13,045 nucleotides of DNA, from positions 1 to 13,045 of the forward strand of contig JWZX01002584.1 in assembly GCA_001275005.1 (NCBI GenBank), written 5' to 3'. Source of the stretch: Chrysochromulina tobinii (Eukaryota > Haptophyta > Prymnesiales > Chrysochromulinaceae). Of the stretch, positions 9,001 to 13,045 are shown piece by piece. The position numbers were made by a program, and so were the translations under genes. Below the pieces are notes generated by a model. It searched no databases. It was not told where the DNA came from and saw nothing but the letters and a program-made list of their open reading frames with translations. Within the stretch, counting starts at the first letter, position 1. The number at the start of each line of letters is the position of its first letter.

Positions 9001-9593
9001 GCTTCGTCGACGTCTTGACATTGAGCGTCAAGGACAGGAAGGCATGGGAAATGTATCTCAAGACCGAGCACTTGGAAAGCAAGGCGATTGATAGTGAGAT
9101 CGCTGCGGCAACAGAGATCAATGAGCACTTGCTCGCCTCGCAATGGTCTAAAGATGCTGTCGAAGCGTGGAATAAAAAGGTGTTTGAGCGGTACTATTCA
9201 CACGAAGGTGCTCAGAAGTCTAAAGAGGATCTTGCAAGTGCCATCCACGCGGTTCGTGTTCGATTGGACAAGGTACCCAAGAACCTCATCGGCACCCGTG
9301 TGACCGTCAAAGGGAATGGCTCTTGCTGGCTGTACGCCGTTATGGCTGGCTACGGCGGCACATTGGATCACGCCAACCCAGTCCGAGTCCTCCAGAAAAC
9401 TCAACCTGAGAAGACCCCAACTGCGCGTGATTACAGAATGTCGAGCATCCTAGCGCGTGCCATGCAGACTCATGTGCTGGGGCGGGACAAGGTGTTCGTG
9501 AAAGACGCACAGGCACAGGAGCGAAACGTCAAGTTGATCTTGGGCTTGAAGTGTGCCTCGGACACGCAGAACGGGTACTTGGGGGGGAACTGA
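3096..9593 (+). CDS. Mutator-like transposase fused to SAP, OTU protease, GNAT-like and second OTU-like domains
   Basis: The start is the ATG at 3096; an in-frame TGA lies at 3060. Residues from this ATG: 1-210 Ser/Pro/Ala-rich, low complexity; ~455-545 MuDR/FAR1-like Cys/His region (CHC at 469-471, C533, HTC at 539-541), probably DNA binding; ~735-930 DDE core (VDAIDG D749, TITDGG D825, CMHH 846-849, TNNFAE E919); ~1015-1060 degenerate SWIM (CSC, then C, but no final CxH); CCHC zinc knuckle (C1177, C1180, H1185, C1190); ~1355-1420 acidic linker with two 18-residue repeats; SAP motif ~1455-1492; OTU protease ~1530-1665 (DGACFFR, D1540 and C1543; EHYKYL, H1657); GNAT-like fold ~1765-1935 (motif A GAKGNGALL, motif B AFWEKVGF); second OTU-like start (GNGSCW, C2077). 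The stop at 9591 follows a 7-G run and cuts the second OTU; the next frame continues it. The protein would bind the terminal repeats in the nucleus and catalyse transposition. Targets of the protease and acetyltransferase-like domains are unknown. Confidence 0.88.
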   Translation: MRKKNRNTAPDQGGTASSASMSSSSSPSMPPPRGLASSPSQSKCSSGDAVLPGAAAGAGVHGSRPEGCRTPDDQSSLGASIPSSSAAPLPPGWVPSNVTAGLEQYSDGVDRAFTVKAAWELYDRRLAGRGVLHDNYAGLLKDWETRMPAPKNPGGSSSSSTTPAAKPPSQPSHAAHEGRGGKARMTSDVVDTGSVASRRPAPPPAVPDGTHEHSASKTPYRKSKSAWSIHLITNLQVDLDVPLDGVEPLSTPMHDLEVAKVEDEAMVHNREKEVAASNTEDIISSSEVFQCAIREKIKVTHASVLQHVEAAPLTCLPETVQVLVRQLQKDRAEEAAYLTSSAFVDEAMQISRHASLAEAANTEQDAIRAGLQRGAHEELQYGSVLDFTGQPGGNVVDLLIRSKCPAALRSLSGTADTCKVYVCKSMNEPGGKAVKVIPESQEGSTSEEKKKAKKENGSRVKDFFNQAGCHCIVQAQLIKMGQLRRGTYKQTSWTKFFYGLGTEANPTTKIVLPNLPFLQSYSHVPDDDFVWVCTLYKPHTCLATPTPPPSCADNMSCGASNTASTSTIPSSAGALSLVPAGNGGRRVKASHHVSLLKSKFDAANSPWSVDDVFEEMQRLDSAANRRMAFAVLRELRAPSILSPAFNVSLLHGLAHNLGEQGFGVAFHMVSASTVATMIVDIAKNQYRAWQAKDPVAKSVPFSADNLTTVISKYNEDEDHSNKYVIGWTLIPKNMMYDNLRNFIPVDAIDGAAMRDDAAGTMFIRATKDANENVHPISISVLLASECNAALNAHMTAENVLLSQSSTPGMTTNSPLNEPGRVTITDGGPALMSVQNAMHPSSSLYRCMHHFKAELRKRCKLSLQIYEELLQVPFGRVEEADKLYAKLPPRSPLHKIPREQICQAYLQGSLFGIKTNNFAEISNHMFAETRKQKELCNSLLAAVAVLKRRHDDLRSKVLHLKAMHNFRQTAALLRPDDTWPQDSITEPVFVEHNALKAKAQDLLRVQKADENNDKVWRVTLNREIVHVVDLNCFHTRQFHKLCSCGKGGFSNLWCKETEAVFRAINTDWRAWVPYWCRADTWERQVGPDFFVPGGQEIIRGLVSCHATSQFLQATQPEIRPTPKGRPSILKQSADEKRRVKSIIEDVHSATKAQTVLGHFAASGGKGYNPGGKGTSKTCSVCKQVGHRRGQCPSRDLDLASVTATVAATVVVTREPLTNQTLHEREAFINGVLVDEHPSDGEMEDASTKGPEKVDESRAQETAQETADGSLPASSNSVASIDERVESFRMQDSVSHDGPTLESIMTWVDGYIKAVDLHVVSMRQLKVMLETELGAKQGSHYDREWLRKTVDDVIAKSNSEVPPEEAEEAADEAADEAADGVYMEADMTVDDKGEESEEAAGEAADGVNMEAHMTVDDKGATLAKTDEANLEVGVASKEPSAALPSSTLPPLEAGSIPSMTVKTLQMHLLAMGVRPKAGGLKKDFVAQLRNALREHNVENELRPEQAKWDDHAVRKNASEAEVEAFTRSLTEAGYEVFDVVGDGACFFRCLAVHFDFDEHQHAKYRDFVVAKLPEHVHVIAEVLKRRDGESTEEAMEWFRAQMAVADEWVSEEGLLLTALALEVDLVVHDSTRKEPTRYATPFKTPYLNPTIHVMYDGEHYKYLRPSKADERPTYPARSDYGHYNDNVAQARFDKDIRRWARHCSKHDEAEEAWKRRQTEWVSGASQTGSSTTKDSHSQKDSDRKAQDQPAPAVLEKSWRTKPGGRLSSFFIIGPDPHQECPWSFHLRYELDGSEKGCLLMRGAQELNPDQAFQDVVPLDETSPFQPNSTLSSFWTIMHTSPAKDNTFYFVRKRGGACDGVMLLRRMQRKHSREKAIILEIVRCCASGAKGNGALLVFQLCTLLFILEPNTKIRVNIGGCKAESKAFWEKVGFSADGAVDVAEFAQASYASTSALLSDVSAESSPKRARKESFVDVLTLSVKDRKAWEMYLKTEHLESKAIDSEIAAATEINEHLLASQWSKDAVEAWNKKVFERYYSHEGAQKSKEDLASAIHAVRVRLDKVPKNLIGTRVTVKGNGSCWLYAVMAGYGGTLDHANPVRVLQKTQPEKTPTARDYRMSSILARAMQTHVLGRDKVFVKDAQAQERNVKLILGLKCASDTQNGYLGGN
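7215..7346 (+). repeat. In-gene 78-bp period repeat (acidic linker)
   Basis: Two in-frame copies encode EAADGV-MEA-MTVDDKG, at 7215-7268 and 7293-7346, 26 codons apart. They are preceded by a short run of GAAGCGGCAGAC repeats coding EAAD. They form an acidic, probably disordered spacer between the zinc-knuckle half and the SAP/OTU half of the protein. Repeat number could vary between copies of the element. Confidence 0.85.
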
Positions 9594-9900
9594 CGGCGCT
9601 TTTGGAGTGCTAGCGAATCTCCTCAACGTACCTATCATCGTCTTGGACTTAACATCACCGAAACATTTCGTGGTGTTCAACGGCGACGAGGAATGCAGTG
9701 AGGTCTTCCACCCGTTGGACACTCTCGAAACCGTACTGAAGTCCAGGCAACCAAATGGCTTGTATATAGTCGTGGAATACAATGGCAGCGGCCACTTCGC
9801 TGGCTACCTCCCTAACCACCTCATGCACTTCACCGTACCGGTGTTTTGGAAGGCATTTTTCCCTGGCTTAGCAACAATATCTCACCTCGGAGAAAGGTGA
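9553..9900 (+). pseudogene. Continuation of the second OTU-like domain in a shifted frame
   Basis: After the G run at 9581-9587 the +1 frame reads GGTDGAFGVLANLLNVPIIV and later GLYIVVEYNGSGHFAGY. This is the second half of an OTU-type fold: an aliphatic helix and strand after a GG, then a GHF that would supply the catalytic His. The first half (GNGSCWLYAVMA, Cys at 9324-9326) is in the 3096 frame. Removing one G from the seven restores continuity, so this is most simply a single-base insertion or a sequencing error; programmed frameshifting is less likely. The frame then ends at TGA 9898-9900. It is not an independent gene: its first ATG lies downstream of the domain start. Confidence 0.7.
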
Positions 9901-10542
9901 CTAGTCAAGACCCGTGCCGGTGAGAGCTTGTGTGCGAACATCTCCGAGCACGTCATTAGGGGCGAGGGAGTGCGCCTCCACGTGTCTGGCGCTTTGCTAG
10001 ATGGTGGCGAGGTGATCGCCTCCCTATCTCACCATTCCCATCCAGATCATGCGTCTGCAGGTTCCGTTGGGAATCCAATCCTGAGGTCCGCGCAAGGTGG
10101 ACTCGTTCTGGATCGGGTGCCATTACCTCTTCTGCATGAAGAAAGCATGCACGGAGCAAAGATAACAACGGAAAACGGCAAGGCTGTGGCACGTGTCGCT
10201 TGGGTCAGGCCCGCCGCAGTGGATAAGATGAATGGCCTTGGTGAAGGGGCGACAAAGAATCTCGTGGATCAGCTACGAATCTGGGCCGGGAAGCAAGAAG
10301 GGGAAGTAAACTCCACGTCGATCCAGCCTGCAGCGGGCCAGTACATTAGTCTGGGCAATGGCATTTTGCCAGGAAGGAAGCGACGTTCCGTGGTGCTGGA
10401 TGGCCAGTCGACGAACATTCCGTTCTCTAGATCACCGGGATCCAGGAGCGATGAAATCGAACCCATTCTGAGTTCTCTGAATGGTACCCTGGCCGTTTGT
10501 CTGACTGCACTGTTTCCCGACATGGCAAGCTGGTGTGTGTAA
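9901..10542 (+). pseudogene. Continuation of the fusion protein, unrecognised domain
   Basis: The frame after the TGA at 9898 is the same as in the preceding segment and stays open for 213 codons to TAA at 10540-10542. The sequence is protein-like (for example GEGVRLHVSGALLDGGEVIA and LPLLHEESMHG) but matches no family I recognise. The upstream stop could be a point mutation. Alternatively it could lie in a 63-nt intron at 9897-9959 (AAAG/GTGACT to CATTAG/G), whose removal keeps frame and joins GER to GEGVRL. The last ~30 codons overlap the next frame, so a second frame change falls between about 10455 and 10542. Confidence 0.5.
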
Positions 10543-11708
10543 CTGACGGAGCTGAAAGCGACGAGGACGTGTGGAGGAACACGTGCCAATATCCACGTGC
10601 ACCCCCAGGAGGTGTCACATTCCCATCACAACAGGTGGTGGTTCGAGGTCATATGTCGCGTGACCGTCCGGATGCCAGTGCGGCGGATTTGCACGTGGAC
10701 AAGATGGATGGGGGAGGCGACTTCGGCGGTGCCATCCTGTTCTTGGGTGGAGATGAGCAGCACCCTGTTCAATGGCGTGAATTCGCCATCTTCGAATCTG
10801 CCACGGGTGGACGAGGGGTCTCGATCCCAGTGCTGCATGAGGACCTCATTTGCGTTCTTGTCAGCAACTACAACCAAAGCTTACATGGCACCGTGCACGC
10901 GGACGTCCTCGGAAATGAAGTGGTCTCGCAAGACACAGGGAAAGTGGACGGACTGCACGTTGTCTCATACAATCTGCGCATGATGGAGGGGTTTGTGGAT
11001 CGAGTGTCGAAAGAAAGTGCGGAAATGCAGGCAACCATCCGATCTGACTACTTGGACGAGCGCTTGCAAGCCCGTGCAAATACCTGGCTGATGCGGCAAA
11101 ACCCACTTCACAGGCGCGGATTCGTCATACTGAAAGACGTGTTGAAGCTCTCAGAGCACATGAAGAGACAAATCCGATCAAGCAAGTGTGAAACCATATT
11201 CAACGACGTACGTAGGGGAAAGCTGGTAGCAGATGGAAAGAGACTGCACACTGTGGGCCACCAAAGCTGGACGGAAGAGGTAGGCCCTCAACTGTTAGCC
11301 AAATTCCGTGCGCTTGGCTACCTTTCGTGCTCGCAAGGTGAGAAACAGCTCTCGGTTCTGTGTGGATTGAGAAGCCTTCCTCGATCAAACAAGCGCAAGG
11401 AACACCAACCACGCCACGCTGATTCAGCAGCACGGAACTCTTTGTGGAATCGACCACCTGAAGATGTACCTCTCGCGTTTGTCTTGGCCCTCCAAAATAA
11501 CACTAGGCTCCACGGATGGCCATTCGACACTGATGAGCACGAGATTGCAGTCTTTGAGGAAGGGGACATGATCCTCTTTCGTGGAGATTTTGGACACGCA
11601 GGTGACGAGGTAGACAGTGAGAATTGGCGCGTGCACGGCTTCTTAGATTCTCCTGTGATCACAAGGCCTGTGGACGTCGACGGTGCGCTTTTGACATTTC
11701 CGTTTTGA
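10497..11708 (+). CDS. 2-oxoglutarate/Fe(II) oxygenase-like domain protein (probably the C-terminal part of the fusion)
   Basis: The frame is open from about 10455 (TTG at 10497, first ATG at 10653) to the TGA at 11706-11708. Counted from 10497, residues 1-200 are unassigned, with an alternating beta-like stretch around 75-160. Residues ~205-390 look like a double-stranded beta-helix oxygenase: a lead-in helix (FVILKDVLKLSEH), HAD with H307 and D309, strand PLAFVLALQNNTRLHGW (325-341), then EEGDMILFRGDFGHAG with H367, and R378 eleven residues later in NWRVHGF. This HxD...H...R spacing fits Fe(II) binding by H307/D309/H367 and 2-oxoglutarate binding by R378. Members hydroxylate or demethylate proteins, nucleic acids or small molecules; the substrate here is unknown. 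It has no own clear start context and abuts the upstream frame, so I read it as the C-terminus of the same giant protein, separated by a frame break. Confidence 0.6.
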   Translation: MSDCTVSRHGKLVCVTDGAESDEDVWRNTCQYPRAPPGGVTFPSQQVVVRGHMSRDRPDASAADLHVDKMDGGGDFGGAILFLGGDEQHPVQWREFAIFESATGGRGVSIPVLHEDLICVLVSNYNQSLHGTVHADVLGNEVVSQDTGKVDGLHVVSYNLRMMEGFVDRVSKESAEMQATIRSDYLDERLQARANTWLMRQNPLHRRGFVILKDVLKLSEHMKRQIRSSKCETIFNDVRRGKLVADGKRLHTVGHQSWTEEVGPQLLAKFRALGYLSCSQGEKQLSVLCGLRSLPRSNKRKEHQPRHADSAARNSLWNRPPEDVPLAFVLALQNNTRLHGWPFDTDEHEIAVFEEGDMILFRGDFGHAGDEVDSENWRVHGFLDSPVITRPVDVDGALLTFPF

Positions 11709-12247
11709 TAAAAGGTATGCGCTGCGTGAGTTGCCGAGACAATATCAGCTGGTTCTGACAGCCTCATCGCACCCCCCTCGTTGCAGATGCGGAACGTGCC
11801 AGGGAGATGAGGGGGTGGGTGGAAGAAGGCCACCGGAACGTCGTCCCAAGGACTCCCCAGCTTCCCCACGTGAGCGATCGTGCTTGATCCTGGCCTCTCG
11901 TGTCACCCTCTTTAGCTGCATCGGAGAGCCGCCGGGGAGTCGGTCCATCCCATCCGTCATGAGCGAGTCATCTTCGGATGGCAAGGCTCCCTTGCACGAA
12001 ATTGCAAGAGTGGGTCGACTGTGCTCAGGGGGGGCAGTGGCCTATGTACCCCCAGAAAGGCGGCTCGCTTGATGTGGTGTGCTCCTCTGAGCGAAAGAAG
12101 AGTGGTTCAACACTGAGGCCTCATCAGCACCCTGGCCGTGGGAAAGCCGTGGGAGGACATCGGGCGCCGTCTCTGTGCCCTTCGGAAGCTGCCAAACCTC
12201 GCGAAGTCTCAGAAGCACTGCTTCATCTCTCTCTCGAGATTGGCCGT
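11709..12247. other. Non-coding 3' region of the element
   Basis: About 540 bp follow the last coding frame. The open frames here (11731-12072, 11978-12412) have no protein-like features, and the second runs into the repeats. A perfect small hairpin, CTTGCA (11991-11996) with TGCAAG (12003-12008) around a 6-nt loop, is visible. So is a C-run/G-run pair, CACCCCCCTC near 11770 and GAGGGGGTGG near 11810. Either could be part of the 3' UTR. No polyadenylation signal is obvious. Confidence 0.5.
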
Positions 12248-12948
12248 GTCTCACAATCGGAACTGCGAAGTCTCACAAACGGGACCGTGAAGTCTCACAA
12301 ACGGAACCGGGAACTGGGAACTGCGAAGTCTCACAAACGGAACCGGGAACTGCCAAGTCTCACAATCGGAACAGCGAAGTCTCACAAACGGAACTGCGAA
12401 GTCTCACACTAAGTCTCACAACTTCCGTTTGTGAGACTTGAGTTCGTTGGACCAATACCGCTTGTGAGACTTGAGTTCGACCACTTCCGTTTGTGAGATT
12501 TGAGTTCGAACTGAAGTCTCACAAACGGAAGTGCGAAGTCTCACAAACGGAACTGCGATGTCTCACAACTCAGATCACAACTTCCGTTTGTGAGACTTGA
12601 GTTCGTTGGACCAATACCGTTTGTGAGACTTGAGTTCGACCACTTCCGTTTGTGAGATTTGAGTTCGAACTGAAGTCTCACAAACGGAAGTGCGAAGTCT
12701 CACAAACGGAACTGCGATGTCTCACAACTCAGATCTTACAAACGGTAGTGGTCGAAGTCAAGTCTCACAAACGGTAGTGGCCGATGGAACCCAAGTCTCG
12801 CAAACGGTAGTGCTAGTGGTCGACCTCAAGTCTCACAAACGGGAAGTCTCACAAACGGTAGTAACCGAACTGCGAAGTCTCACAAACGGAAGTGTTCGAA
12901 CTCAAGTCTCACAAACGGAAGTGATGAACTGCGAAGTCTCACAAACGA
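12248..12948 (-). repeat. Right terminal repeat array
   Basis: At least 23 copies of GTCTCACAAACGG or close variants are present. Seventeen read in plus-strand order, starting at 12248, 12270, 12292, 12328, 12357, 12379, 12516, 12538, 12675, 12697, 12762, 12795, 12830, 12846, 12877, 12906 and 12936. Six are inverted (CCGTTTGTGAGAC), starting at 12425, 12458, 12487, 12584, 12617 and 12646. Partial copies lie near 12401, 12413, 12560, 12719 and 12735. Most common spacing is 22 bp (one linker AACTGCGAA), about two helical turns, with longer gaps elsewhere. The array is inverted relative to the left-end copies. Probably a multi-site transposase-binding terminal inverted repeat (inference). Confidence 0.9.
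12416..12735 (+). repeat. 159-bp tandem duplication inside the right array
   Basis: Two head-to-tail copies (about 12416-12575 and 12576-12735, period 159) differ by a single base (C at 12461, T at 12620), so the duplication is recent. Each copy holds three inverted and two direct 13-bp motifs. Each includes a near-perfect 50-bp palindrome (12483-12532 and 12642-12691) centred on TTCGAA, able to form a hairpin or cruciform. Confidence 0.9.
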
Positions 12949-12950
12949 AC

Positions 12951-13045
12951 TCGTCTCTTTTGGTTATTGTCGCTAACCCCACTTTCTCTCTGACAGTGTG
13001 AAACGTAGAATACGCGCCCCCCGCCGTCCCGGGGTCCGGCTCCCG
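12951..13045 (+). other. Right flank, resembles an intron 3' end
   Basis: After the last repeat the sequence contains CTAAC (12973-12977), a pyrimidine-rich stretch CCCCACTTTCTCTCTGACAG ending at 12996, and then one frame open to the window end. Branch-site-like CTAAC, polypyrimidine tract and CAG are the normal parts of a spliceosomal acceptor. The GC-rich tail (CGCCCCCCGCCGTCCCGGGG) differs from the element. It may be host DNA with the element inserted in an intron, or the chance end of the element. Confidence 0.3.

Larger units (their letters stand above)
1..12950. mobile_element. Large Mutator-like DNA transposon (left end possibly outside window)
   Basis: The element is delimited by copies of one 13-bp motif, CCGTTTG[C/T]GAGAC. 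At the left edge it reads in the plus direction (5-17, 34-46). At the right it reads mainly as the reverse complement, GTCTCACAAACGG, from 12248 to 12948, so the ends are inverted relative to each other as in MULE terminal inverted repeats. Between them lies a protein with a Mutator-type DDE transposase core (D749, D825, CxxH at 846-849, E919, counted from the ATG at 3096). The right array is much longer than the visible left one, so more left-end sequence may lie before position 1, and target-site duplications cannot be tested. A second possibility is nesting: degenerate motif copies at 2986-3029, just before the transposase gene, could be the left end of a younger or shorter element. The coding frame is broken downstream, so this copy may no longer be fully autonomous. 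Confidence 0.75.

Noticed and set aside
12248-12948. CRISPR-like array of short repeats
   Set aside because: Gaps between motif copies are irregular in length, largely repeat each other, and copies occur in both orientations. There are no cas genes and the context is eukaryotic.
12175-13001. Open frames 11978-12412, 12175-12441 and 12690-13001 as repeat proteins
   Set aside because: They translate the terminal repeat units (for example KSHKRN, EVSQTE) and differ by frame; the DNA motif, not a protein, explains the periodicity.
1-13045. tRNA, rRNA or bacterial operon structure
   Set aside because: No cloverleaf, rRNA-like block or ribosome binding site followed by closely packed genes was seen.

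Overview
The window looks like eukaryotic DNA from a microbial eukaryote, but the lineage cannot be fixed from sequence alone. The reasons are a spliceosomal-type intron in a SUMO-like gene, a very long alanine/serine-rich multidomain protein, no bacterial-style operons or ribosome binding sites, and chromatin/ubiquitin-type domains. Nearly all of it reads as one large Mutator-like DNA transposon (MULE) of at least about 12.9 kb. Copies of a 13-bp motif lie at the left edge (1-46), and at least 23 copies lie at the right (12248-12948), mostly in inverted orientation to the left ones. The left end runs off the window, so target-site duplications cannot be checked.

Layout. 1-2177 is mostly non-coding or decayed sequence: two left-end motif copies, a weak open frame to 741, a small tandem duplication near 1013-1103 and an old ~385-bp duplication (1235-1480 and 1617-1865). 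2178-2330 is a 50-codon open frame whose C-terminal end resembles residues ~90-110 of the big protein. 2389-2779 (minus strand) is a two-exon SUMO-like gene. 2780-3095 is a divergent intergenic region carrying two more, degenerate copies of the terminal motif. 3096-9593 is the main gene: MULE transposase with a Cys/His N-terminal zinc-binding region, DDE core, degenerate SWIM-like motif and CCHC zinc knuckle, followed by an acidic linker, a SAP motif, an OTU cysteine protease, a GNAT-like acetyltransferase fold and the start of a second OTU-like protease. 9594-11708 continues the same coding stretch through three reading-frame breaks (a G-run frameshift, an in-frame TGA and a second frame change) and ends in a 2-oxoglutarate/Fe(II) oxygenase-like domain. 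11709-12247 is non-coding 3' sequence. 12248-12950 is the repeat array. 12951-13045 is the right flank, which resembles the 3' end of an intron.

How the parts may work together (inference): the transposase would bind the repeat arrays and mobilise the element. The attached OTU proteases, acetyltransferase-like and oxygenase-like domains and the SUMO-like protein would act on host ubiquitin/SUMO signalling, chromatin or DNA modification. Transposons carrying peptidases or 2OG oxygenases are known separately (for example ULP1-bearing KI-MULEs and TET/JBP-bearing KDZ elements). I know of no described element combining this particular set.
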